A stretch of DNA of 5,442 nt from Spirochaetia bacterium (GTDB taxonomy: Bacteria; Spirochaetota; Spirochaetia; Treponematales; Breznakiellaceae). Shown here piece by piece: positions 1 through 5,442 of the stretch. The DNA is taken from contig BOAU01000108.1 of the NCBI GenBank assembly GCA_026002025.1, positions 1 to 5,442 on the forward strand, given 5' to 3'. The notes below the pieces were generated by a model. The model was given only the letters and a program-made list of their open reading frames with translations, was not told where the DNA came from and made no database searches. Positions within the stretch are counted from its first letter, which is position 1. Each line of letters begins with the position of its first letter. The translations under genes and the position numbers were made by a program.

Positions 1-885
1 GCGAACAGAACCTACAAAGATAGCGTATTCTCCTGGCTTTTCAGTGATCCCGTTGTCCTGCGGGAGCTCTACGGCGCGCTTGAAGGGGTTACCCTGGACC
101 CCGGCGTACCCATCAGAATAAACACCCTGGAAGGGGTCCTGTTCAATGGGCAGATGAACGACATTTCCTTTGTCATCGCCGATACCCTGGTAGTCCTCAT
201 TGAGCACCAGAGCACCATCAACGAAAACATGCCCATCAGACTGCTTTTTTATATCGCGGAAATCTACAAGAAGTTGACCGGTGAAGAAGACATCTACCGA
301 AAGCAGAAAATCCCCCTGCCCCGGCCGGAATTCATCGTACTCTATAACGGAACCGAACCCTACAATGATGAAAAAATCCTCAAGTTATCGGATTCCTTTA
401 AAGACGCCGCTGCCTTAGGGCTCGGATCAGGCACAGCCTCCGAACTGGAGCTAACGGTGAGGGTATACAACATCAACCATGGCCGCAACGAGCCGCTTCT
501 CCAAAGATGCAGAACCCTGAACTGGTACAGCGCCTTTATCGCCAAGGTCCGTGAATACGAAGAAACCGCCCCCGACAGAGAAACCGCCATGAAAAGGGCG
601 ATAAAATACTGTATAGAACACGACATTCTGAAAGAATTCCTGAAACAACATTCAACGGAGGTAATAAACATGTTATTAACCGAATGGAACTGGGACACCG
701 CCCTGAGGGTGAGGGGGGAGGAGGCTCGGGAGGAAGGCCGGGAGGAAGGCCGGGAAGAAGGCCGGGAAGAAGGCCGGGATGCTCTAAACAGAGCTCTGGA
801 ACTTATGACGCAGGGATACTCTGTAGAACAGATAAAGGAAAAACTGGCCGCCAGAACGGCGGAAACAAAAACTGCGGGGAAATAG
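1..885 (+). CDS. Rpn family recombination-promoting nuclease / putative transposase (PD-(D/E)XK fold), 5' partial
   Basis: The frame is open from the first base, so the start lies outside the window; the ATG at 154 falls inside the conserved domain and is not the real start. There are 294 visible residues, close to the usual length of about 300, so probably only some 5-15 codons are missing. The N-terminal part (NRTYKDSVFSWLF, then LRELYGALEGV) is typical of the family. The active-site core is visible as NDISF (Asp54) and LIEHQS (Glu68, Gln70), the D...ExQ variant of the PD-(D/E)XK site, followed by the helix MPIRLLFYIAEIYKKL. The C-terminus (about residues 237-261) is a charged Glu-Glu-Gly-Arg repeat, then a short helix with LMTQGYSVEQIKEKLAA. 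Rpn proteins studied in E. coli are DNA endonucleases that raise RecA-independent recombination; that role here is by family only. The key residues are intact, so it is probably active. The gene ends in TAG and runs toward higA. Confidence 0.9.
   Translation, partial: ANRTYKDSVFSWLFSDPVVLRELYGALEGVTLDPGVPIRINTLEGVLFNGQMNDISFVIADTLVVLIEHQSTINENMPIRLLFYIAEIYKKLTGEEDIYRKQKIPLPRPEFIVLYNGTEPYNDEKILKLSDSFKDAAALGLGSGTASELELTVRVYNINHGRNEPLLQRCRTLNWYSAFIAKVREYEETAPDRETAMKRAIKYCIEHDILKEFLKQHSTEVINMLLTEWNWDTALRVRGEEAREEGREEGREEGREEGRDALNRALELMTQGYSVEQIKEKLAARTAETKTAGK
715..777 (+). repeat. In-frame 12-bp tandem repeats encoding Arg-Glu-Glu-Gly
   Basis: Four head-to-tail 12-bp units start at 727, 739, 751 and 763. 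The first two read CGGGAGGAAGGC and the last two CGGGAAGAAGGC, so they differ at one silent third position. A more degenerate unit precedes them (715-726) and a partial one follows (775-777). Each unit is a multiple of three, so gain or loss of units changes protein length without breaking the frame. Such charged EEGR runs are common at the C-termini of Rpn proteins. Confidence 0.9.
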
Positions 886-921
886 TCTGAGGGCTCATAG
901 GCGCATACTTAAGAAGAATTT

Positions 922-984
922 AACCACTAACCACACGGACAAAAAGGCAAGAAATCAAAGCAAAAGTCCGTGTGGTCAGTGGTT
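922..984. terminator. Long inverted repeat between convergent genes, probable (bidirectional) terminator or dispersed repeat
   Basis: The left arm 922-940 (AACCACTAACCACACGGAC) is the reverse complement of 966-984 over 19 bases with a single mismatch (A929 against C977). The loop is 25 bases and A-rich. On the + strand the stem is followed by a T-rich stretch (TTTATTTTCTTCGGTTTT, 983-1000), suiting termination of the rpn transcript that ends 37 bases upstream. On the - strand the stem is followed by a weaker T-containing stretch, so it may also stop transcripts from higA. The stem is longer and the loop wider than in usual intrinsic terminators, so a dispersed hairpin element adopted as a terminator is an alternative. 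Confidence 0.65.
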
Positions 985-1075
985 TATTTTCTTCGGTTTT
1001 CGCTAAATATGAGGGGCAAAATTGGACAGGCCGCTTTGTGTTTCCGCATGCCGTTCCCGGAGCCGGCCCGGCTTG

Positions 1076-1375
1076 TTATGCGGTCACCCGTTCCAGGGTA
1101 TGTATTTTGTTTAATTGCATTTTCAGCAAGTCTTTTTCAATTCTTATTTCGTATTCATTTTGAATACCAACCCAGAATTCAACACTGTTACCAAAATATT
1201 TTGATAACCGTAATGCGGTATCTATGGTTATTTTTCTTTTGCCCTTCAGAATTTCAGATATTCTTGTCGCGGAAATATTAATTTCTTTTGAAAGCCTGTA
1301 GGCAGTGATTCCAAGCGGCTTAAGAAAATCTTCTTCCAGTATTTCCCCGGGTAATATTGGGTTTATCCTATTCAT
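1076..1375 (-). CDS. higA: HigA family antitoxin / XRE-type transcriptional regulator
   Basis: This 99-residue protein has the usual length and arrangement of HigA/VapI antitoxins. The family signature begins at residue 6 (PILPGEILEEDFL, then KPLGITAYRLS). The helix-turn-helix covers about residues 22-45, with the recognition helix near 35-43 (SATRISEIL) and the following GKRKIT. The conserved tail DTALRLSKYFG...EFWVGIQNEYE lies at about residues 52-76. The family neutralises the HigB mRNA-cleaving toxin by direct binding and represses its own operon through the helix-turn-helix. The ATG at 1375 has two GGAG sites upstream; the nearer one (1386-1383) is 7 bases from the ATG. The gene lies 17 bases after the stop codon of a toxin remnant. 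That is the normal higB-higA order, but here the toxin gene is nearly gone, so this is an orphan antitoxin. It may persist as a regulator or by protecting against related toxins, which is inference. Confidence 0.92.
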   Translation of the reverse strand: MNRINPILPGEILEEDFLKPLGITAYRLSKEINISATRISEILKGKRKITIDTALRLSKYFGNSVEFWVGIQNEYEIRIEKDLLKMQLNKIHTLERVTA

Positions 1376-1382
1376 GCTTATA

Positions 1383-1394
1383 CTCCTACTCCTT
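1383..1394 (-). promoter_or_regulatory. Doubled Shine-Dalgarno site of higA, overlapping the higB stop
   Basis: Reading toward higA, the toxin stop TAA is followed at once by GGAGTAGGAGTA. The first site forms AAGGAG with the last two bases of the stop codon; the second GGAG sits 7 bases before the higA ATG. This spacing suits translation coupled to an upstream toxin frame, a frame that no longer exists in full. Confidence 0.6.
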
Positions 1395-1440
1395 AATGAT
1401 AATCAACAATTTCAACTTCAAAGGCATTGCCATTCTCAAA
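1393..1440 (-). pseudogene. higB: HigB toxin remnant: C-terminal fragment only
   Basis: The frame ending in TAA at 1393-1395 encodes FENGNAFEVEIVDYH, the characteristic end of HigB/RelE-type toxins (the VDYH terminus), directly upstream of higA in the expected order. Going further upstream, this frame gives unrelated residues and then an in-frame TAA at 1462-1464, with no start codon for a toxin of the normal 90-100 residues. In the neighbouring frame, bases 1439-1489 read GQWHLAIIVN..., loosely like the GxWxxxVN stretch found just before the C-terminus in this family. The remnant may therefore reach about 1489, with a small indel between 1440 and 1470. Beyond that point the sequence is hairpin structure. 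The toxin's RNA-binding core and N-terminus are absent, so it should be inactive. Confidence 0.75.
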
Positions 1441-1506
1441 AAGGTGGGTCGCTTTTGACGTTTACGATTATTGCCAAGTGCCACTGCCCCAATCCGGGGC
1501 GCACCC

Positions 1507-1538
1507 AAAAAAAGCCCCCTCCTGAATGAAGGGGGCTT
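1507..1538 (-). terminator. Intrinsic terminator of the envelope-protein operon
   Basis: On the - strand, AAGCCCCCT (1538-1530) pairs perfectly with AGGGGGCTT (1520-1512) as a 9-bp GC-rich stem with a 9-base loop. It runs into seven T (1513-1507), the first two of which are also the last stem bases. It lies 43 bases after the lipoprotein stop codon. This is a textbook rho-independent terminator and should insulate higA from the operon upstream of it on the same strand. Confidence 0.88.
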
Positions 1539-1542
1539 CCGT

Positions 1543-1565
1543 ACCGTCCCCACAGCGGGGACGGT
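1543..1565. repeat. Perfect 9-bp hairpin (ACCGTCCCC / GGGGACGGT)
   Basis: The arms at 1543-1551 and 1557-1565 are exact reverse complements around a 5-base loop (ACAGC on the + strand). On the - strand the hairpin lies 15 bases after the lipoprotein stop codon and 4 bases before the terminator stem, so a transcript would carry two stable hairpins in tandem. It has no U tract of its own on the - strand. It may protect the mRNA 3' end from exonucleases or be one copy of a REP-like dispersed palindrome. Confidence 0.7.
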
Positions 1566-1580
1566 TGTTTTCTGAAAAAC

Positions 1581-3143
1581 CTACCAGCCAAGAGTACCCA
1601 GTTGGTACGCCGCAAAGAAGGCCTTGCCGTCGATTCGTTTGGAATAGTTCTCCCAGTCACCAAATTTTCGGCTATTATCAGTACTGGCGTTATAATTCCC
1701 CAGATAGCCATAATCCGGTGAAAGGAACAGATACCAGGTATGGCCGTTAAAATTAATGACACCATTGTTTGCTTCAATTTTCGCGTCAGCAAACTCAAGG
1801 TAGAGCTGATCCTTGGTGTAAACGGTAGTACCGGAAGGAGCATAGATTAAACTACTGCTCGTTGCCTCACCATCCGCATAGCGCAGGGTTGCGGTAACAT
1901 CGAACAGAACCGCATCACTCCAATCCGCACTACTGCCGAGGCCGCTCGGAAAATACCCGACTTTTAACTTGGCGCCATCAATGTTGGTTTTCAGGCCCTG
2001 GTTTCCAGCACTACCAGTCACATTCAACCTGATACCGAGACGCGCATTGTCAGCCTTGGTAATATATACTTGGGTAAACCAACCAGTCGAATTGTCTGTA
2101 TTATCCACGGTTCTGCTGAAATTGTTCGCGAAATAAACATTACTATATTCGTAATCAACATCCGGGTTGCTAACGAAATATATCTTTCGCTTACCACCGA
2201 AGAAGTCGGTTGTGGTAACCAAGGGAGCGCTTGAATACTTAAACCGGTACAGATCGTTGTCGGCCACCGTTATGGGGTTGGTGACATAGTTGCCAATCAC
2301 AGTATCGACCGTCCAGGTAACCGCGACATTGTCCCATCCGCTGCCATTATACTTTTGAAGCGTAACATAGGTAGGAATCGTGGCAGCATAATTGGTGACA
2401 GAATCAGAAATCCAGAGCGATGCGACTGCCGTTCCGGTAGTAGCGGTAGCGGGCGGCGTCCATACATAAGCACCAAGGCTCGCAGAGGTGGAATAGACAG
2501 TATTGTCGCTACCTATTTGCGACACAGAGCCACCACTACCGGCCGGAATATTCCCGGCATAGGGCGTACCCCCAATACTGATGGATGTATAGTCGTAAAA
2601 ATCGTCATAGAACGCTTCACCGAGTTTGCCGTCGTTATTCCGGTCCAGGAGGATGCCGTTGTGATGGCTGTACTTGGTACCGTCAATCTTGGCTGCCACG
2701 GCGCCCACATTACTTGCGGCAAGGGTGAGTTCAAGCGTCAGGGTAGTACCCTCACGGCGAATAACGGTGTAGTCAATATTGCCGATCAGGGCATGGGCCG
2801 TATTGGCTGCAGGGGCGGTATTTGAGATGTTATGGAAGCTCAAGAACGCCTTGAGACTGGTGGTAAGCGCCGCCAGATCACTGCCGTCGTTAAGGATATC
2901 AAGTCCAATGTCATTGGGGAAATTGTAGACGGTGACGATCTTCGAACCGCCCGTAGCGGTACTCGGATTACCGTCAAAATTCGGGTAGTTTCCAGTTCCG
3001 CTAAGTGTCCTTACCCCGTCCACGCCATAGGCGTCGGTGACGGGAGCAAGATCGGGGTCCGTGGGATCAAGGGTCTGTGAGCAGCTCATAATGGCGACAG
3101 TCGCCAAAGCTATAAGGCTTGCCCAGATTGGTTTCATCTTCAT
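1581..3143 (-). CDS. Putative surface or periplasmic lipoprotein of unrecognised family
   Basis: This 520-residue protein starts with a lipoprotein signal peptide: MKMK, a hydrophobic stretch (residues 5-19), then AIMS-Cys21, matching the relaxed lipobox of spirochaetes. After Cys21 comes a flexible, Asp/Pro/Thr-rich tether (SQTLDPTDPD). The mature chain is rich in Thr, Ser, Gly, Asn and aromatic residues, with alternating patterns that suggest mostly beta structure. A stretch at residues 167-176 (DRNNDGKLGE) resembles a DxNxDG calcium loop. I recognise no domain family, enzyme motif or binding repeat. The ATG at 3143 is preferred because AAAGGAG (3160-3154) lies 10 bases upstream; an ATG two codons later would be spaced 16. 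It follows the outer-membrane gene by 17 bases and is the last gene before the terminator, so it is probably made with the barrel and may sit with it at the outer membrane. The lipoprotein call is strong; its function is unknown. Confidence 0.85.
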   Translation of the reverse strand: MKMKPIWASLIALATVAIMSCSQTLDPTDPDLAPVTDAYGVDGVRTLSGTGNYPNFDGNPSTATGGSKIVTVYNFPNDIGLDILNDGSDLAALTTSLKAFLSFHNISNTAPAANTAHALIGNIDYTVIRREGTTLTLELTLAASNVGAVAAKIDGTKYSHHNGILLDRNNDGKLGEAFYDDFYDYTSISIGGTPYAGNIPAGSGGSVSQIGSDNTVYSTSASLGAYVWTPPATATTGTAVASLWISDSVTNYAATIPTYVTLQKYNGSGWDNVAVTWTVDTVIGNYVTNPITVADNDLYRFKYSSAPLVTTTDFFGGKRKIYFVSNPDVDYEYSNVYFANNFSRTVDNTDNSTGWFTQVYITKADNARLGIRLNVTGSAGNQGLKTNIDGAKLKVGYFPSGLGSSADWSDAVLFDVTATLRYADGEATSSSLIYAPSGTTVYTKDQLYLEFADAKIEANNGVINFNGHTWYLFLSPDYGYLGNYNASTDNSRKFGDWENYSKRIDGKAFFAAYQLGTLGW

Positions 3144-3161
3144 AATGTTCGTTCTCCTTTA

Positions 3162-4787
3162 TTAGTTCTTGAGGCTAAAGACCAGGCTGAATTGGGTAGC
3201 ATTGACGGTAAAACCGTTGACCGGTATCGTATATACCGCATCCAGGGACGCTTTGGGGCTAAACAACAGGGTAAAGCCGAGGGACGGCGTAATGGTGGAA
3301 CCCCAATCGGAGCTTTCTTCCAGCCTATCCGTAAAGGTGGACCCGCCGCTGTAATCAACCTTTGTCACTTCGCCTTCTTTATCCGCGGTCTTGGTGGTAG
3401 TTGTCGTAGTGCCGTATCCGGGGGCATAGATGCGGGTTGTCTCGGATTCATAGCTAAAACCAAAACCAAAACCGGCATTAACCGCCAACTTGCCGGGAAG
3501 CAGCGCGTAGGTTACGCCGGCCGACACACTGGGGTTGAGGCTAAAGGTCGAGTTCTCTTGCTTGGTCTTACCTGACACCGTTTTTTCGGTGGTTGTGGCG
3601 TTTTTTTCGGGAGCAAACTCATAGGTGACGGCAGTTACCGTTAAGCCCTCGGTCCAGGAGGTCGAGGGATGTGAACCAAAGCCCACGCCAATGCTGGCGG
3701 CTAAAGCAATGTTCAAGTCATCACTCACCTGGTTGTACCATATAAAGGAAGGCGTAATGGTATTGTCGATATCAAACTTTTCGGTAAGGCTGACATTCGT
3801 CGTATCGACCCGTTGATTTGCACTCGGCGTAACCGCACTGGTAGCACCAGTAATACTATACGTACCGGCAACTGAACCGGAGTTGCCAAGGAGATCGTAC
3901 TTGTTGGAGTAGATGTTCGTATTAAGCCTATACCCCAGGCCCAGGTTAATTTCCGATGTTCCATTCTTGGCCAATACAATCTCGGCACCCAGGTTGGCCC
4001 CGATCTTGATAGCGTCTGCGCTTATATCACGATAGGTAGTGGTTTTTCCGCTCGCAAGCACCCCGTTTACTTCAGTGTAGCCGTTATTGGTCTGTTGCTT
4101 TTCATGATTCTGGTAGATATCTAGCGCAACATCAGCATAGGGCTTCAGCTCAAGGGCGCCCAGATTCAGAGCCATGCCAAAACCAACAGACGGTTTCAAG
4201 GAACCGACAACCCTGGAATAATCTTCATTCTGAGGGTTTCCATAGGCTTTGACAGTACCACCGGCGCTCTCGGTTACCTGATTAACGTTGCTGACGCCGT
4301 CGGAAGGCTGGTTATATACGCTTAAGTCTTCCCAAAAGCCAACCTTGATACCGATAGTACCGAAGCCCAGCAAGGCGTTGATGCCATTGGCAAATTGAGC
4401 CTCATCGCGCAAGTAGTCGTCCCTGGTTACCGTCTGGGTAATCTTGGCGGCTCTGTCGGCATCACGGGTAGCCTCAATTCTTTGGTCATTGTCGGTATGA
4501 CCAGTTGAGATATTCCCCTGATAAGCCAAACCGAGGTAGGTGCCCCCGAATTTCGTGGCATAGCCCAGGTTAAATTGGTTGGTGGAAGCGCCCGCATAGC
4601 CAAACCATTTGTCAAACGCCACCTGACCAAAGCGGTGATAATTCAGATAATCATCCACATCGGTTCCAAACAGCCACTGGGTTGCGCGGGCGGTACTGGA
4701 TCCAGGATTGACCTGCGCCGCCAGCGGGAACGCCGCCAAAATCAGCATGACGACAAGGATTGCCGCCATTCCCATCTTTCTGTTCAT
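3162..4787 (-). CDS. Predicted outer-membrane beta-barrel protein
   Basis: This 541-residue protein has a clear Sec signal peptide: basic MNRK, a hydrophobic core (residues 7-21), then PLAA with likely cleavage after Ala24. The mature protein shows repeated amphipathic strands joined by short turns and longer polar loops. Examples are about residues 72-91 (NLGYATKFGGTYLGLAYQ), 196-226, 259-292, 345-371, 414-446 and 498-541. Aromatic and Gly residues alternate with hydrophobic ones, as in barrel strands, and the last strand FSLVFSLKN ends the chain two residues past a hydrophobic position. Loops such as 392-412 and 457-475 are rich in Thr, Lys and Glu. I cannot assign it to a named porin or transporter family. 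AAGGAG (4799-4794) lies 6 bases before the ATG. The start overlaps the stop of the upstream gene (ATGA) and a lipoprotein follows 17 bases after the stop, which suggests one operon. A role as a porin, adhesin or scaffold is open. Confidence 0.83.
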   Translation of the reverse strand: MNRKMGMAAILVVMLILAAFPLAAQVNPGSSTARATQWLFGTDVDDYLNYHRFGQVAFDKWFGYAGASTNQFNLGYATKFGGTYLGLAYQGNISTGHTDNDQRIEATRDADRAAKITQTVTRDDYLRDEAQFANGINALLGFGTIGIKVGFWEDLSVYNQPSDGVSNVNQVTESAGGTVKAYGNPQNEDYSRVVGSLKPSVGFGMALNLGALELKPYADVALDIYQNHEKQQTNNGYTEVNGVLASGKTTTYRDISADAIKIGANLGAEIVLAKNGTSEINLGLGYRLNTNIYSNKYDLLGNSGSVAGTYSITGATSAVTPSANQRVDTTNVSLTEKFDIDNTITPSFIWYNQVSDDLNIALAASIGVGFGSHPSTSWTEGLTVTAVTYEFAPEKNATTTEKTVSGKTKQENSTFSLNPSVSAGVTYALLPGKLAVNAGFGFGFSYESETTRIYAPGYGTTTTTTKTADKEGEVTKVDYSGGSTFTDRLEESSDWGSTITPSLGFTLLFSPKASLDAVYTIPVNGFTVNATQFSLVFSLKN

Positions 4788-4799
4788 AATGAACTCCTT
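4784..4799 (-). promoter_or_regulatory. ATGA stop-start overlap and Shine-Dalgarno of the barrel gene
   Basis: On the - strand AAGGAG (4799-4794) is followed by TTCATT and then ATGA (4787-4784). The ATG starts the outer-membrane protein and the TGA ends the GxxExxY-like frame. The ribosome binding site therefore lies within the upstream coding sequence, the arrangement expected for translational coupling, although this strong site could also work alone. Confidence 0.8.
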
Positions 4800-5442
4800 A
4801 GAAAATATTCAAGCCGAACCAACGTCCAGCCAAAAGCACAGAAGAAAAGGGATAGGGATGCCAGGGCAGCAGGAAACGGCAAACGGGACGTCTGCAGACC
4901 TTCCGTCCGTGGATGCTCTGTCTGCTGATGTTCCGCCTGCGAAGTCTGCCGCTCCGCCCGCCACTGCTGCAGGTATTTGTGATGCACCACCCGCCGGTAT
5001 TCAAATTCCGGCTTGCCGAAGTTCAGGATGAGGCCCAGGGGAATCCCGGTAGCATTCATGCGCCGCCAGAGATCCCGGCAGACGCCCGGCGTTATTTCCC
5101 ATTGGTAGAGGACAACCCGGACCAGCACTTTGCGGTTGAGGAAGGTAAAATCAGCTTTGATGAATTCTTGAGAATTGTCTTGCGGAGGGTCCGCAGGATC
5201 GTCTTGCGGGCCGTCATAGAACATTCCCGCAATACACGGCAGGCTCACATCCTGTTCGCAGCCCCGGCGGCCGCCCTTGTACTGCGCGGCCAATGCGCCC
5301 ACATAGCGTTTGCGCCGGTAATCCGGCCCGAGTTCGTCATGGATTTTCCGGGCCGTCCGGAAGATATCGCGGAGGATGTAATGGACATGGAACGTGCCCG
5401 AAGGCGCGTCCCGCTCACTTGATTTTAGTAAGTATTCTTCAC
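4784..5442 (-). CDS. GxxExxY-family-like protein with degenerate motifs and long C-terminal tail, 5' partial
   Basis: The frame is open to the right edge; the GTG at 5302 lies inside the conserved domain and there is no earlier ATG, GTG or TTG in frame, so the start is outside the window. Visible length is 218 residues, longer than the roughly 125-135 of ordinary GxxExxY proteins. Family features are the helix DIFRTARKIHDELGP (25-39), CEQDVSLP (61-68), the strand pair around ADFTFLNRKVLVRV (96-109) and GIPLGLILNFGKPEFEYRRVV (132-152). However, the GxxExxY motif reads DYRRKRY (40-46), and the position of the catalytic ExK reads Arg108-Val-Val110; Asp97 is kept. An acidic insert (76-92) separates two core strands. 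The tail (162-218) has a Gln/Thr/Glu-rich linker and a hydrophobic segment (187-208) that could be a membrane helix. The stop overlaps the next gene's start by 4 bp. The function of the family is not established; loss of these residues argues against nuclease activity here. Confidence 0.78.
   Translation of the reverse strand, partial: EEYLLKSSERDAPSGTFHVHYILRDIFRTARKIHDELGPDYRRKRYVGALAAQYKGGRRGCEQDVSLPCIAGMFYDGPQDDPADPPQDNSQEFIKADFTFLNRKVLVRVVLYQWEITPGVCRDLWRRMNATGIPLGLILNFGKPEFEYRRVVHHKYLQQWRAERQTSQAEHQQTEHPRTEGLQTSRLPFPAALASLSLFFCAFGWTLVRLEYFLRSSL

Noticed and set aside
1044..1083. GC-rich inverted repeats around the higA stop (CCGCAT/ATGCGG and AGCCG-GCC-CGGCT) as a higA terminator
   Set aside because: Stems are only 5-6 bp and no T run follows on the - strand. 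The long repeat at 922-984 is a better candidate for ending this transcript.
970..1281. 103-codon + strand open frame starting inside the inverted repeat and crossing higA
   Set aside because: It starts in the hairpin arm, lacks a ribosome binding site and overlaps a clear HigA gene on the other strand.
1436..1843. 135-codon open frame on the - strand containing motifs such as PSPLWGRYGS and GGGFFWVRPG
   Set aside because: It overlaps the well-supported lipoprotein gene in another frame and then runs through both hairpins. There is no ribosome binding site and the composition is that of translated palindromes. Only its last residues (GQWHLAIIVN) are of interest, as a possible toxin fragment.
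2355..2825. 156-codon + strand open frame opposite the lipoprotein gene
   Set aside because: It is rich in Arg and Gly, as expected for the complement of Thr/Ser/Ala codons, and lies wholly inside a gene with a signal peptide, ribosome binding site and terminator.
4806..4840. Possible promoter (TTGGCT, 17 bases, GAATAT) on the - strand before the barrel gene
   Set aside because: The -10 box matches the consensus at only three of six positions and the site lies within the upstream coding frame. Not enough to call without transcript data.
4890..4899. 10-bp palindrome GTCTGCAGAC in the GxxExxY-like tail region
   Set aside because: It is a single short palindrome inside a coding frame with no second copy or spacing pattern to suggest an operator.
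4913..5422. 169-codon + strand open frame opposite the GxxExxY-like gene
   Set aside because: The - strand frame carries clear family motifs (DELGP, LGLILNFGKPEF); the + strand product shows no recognisable pattern and no good ribosome binding site.

Overview
The window fits a host-associated spirochaete, most likely a termite-gut type Treponema. The basis is recognition rather than a search. The genes at the two edges (an Rpn/PD-(D/E)XK protein and a long GxxExxY-like protein) resemble forms I associate with those genomes. The envelope genes also suit a diderm spirochaete: a Sec-exported beta-barrel candidate followed by a lipoprotein with a permissive lipobox. Base composition looks close to 50% GC by eye.

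Left part (1-1075): an Rpn-family gene on the + strand enters from outside the window. It ends in a run of Arg-Glu-Glu-Gly repeats written as near-identical 12-bp units. It is followed by a 19-bp inverted repeat with one mismatch (922-984), which lies between two convergent genes and probably acts as a terminator. Middle (1076-1570): a complete HigA-type antitoxin gene lies on the - strand, preceded by only the last 15 codons of a HigB-type toxin. The rest of the toxin gene is missing. Two tandem GC-rich hairpins sit where it should be, and the one nearer higA ends in seven U on the - strand, a classical intrinsic terminator for the operon to the right.

Right part (1581-5442, all - strand): three genes look like one transcription unit. 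In transcription order these are a GxxExxY-like protein (5' end outside the window), a 541-residue signal-peptide-bearing predicted outer-membrane beta-barrel, and a 520-residue lipoprotein. The first two overlap by 4 bp (ATGA); the last two are 17 bp apart, and both envelope genes have strong Shine-Dalgarno sites. The barrel and the lipoprotein are probably made together as surface components. Why a nuclease-fold protein lies directly upstream is unclear. Its motif positions are substituted, so it may not be a nuclease.

I see no rRNA, tRNA, CRISPR array, transposase or replication origin. The most notable points are the decayed higBA locus next to a hairpin cluster, the catalytically degenerate GxxExxY-like protein coupled to an outer-membrane gene, and the envelope protein pair, for which I recognise no family. 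None of these proves a new system.
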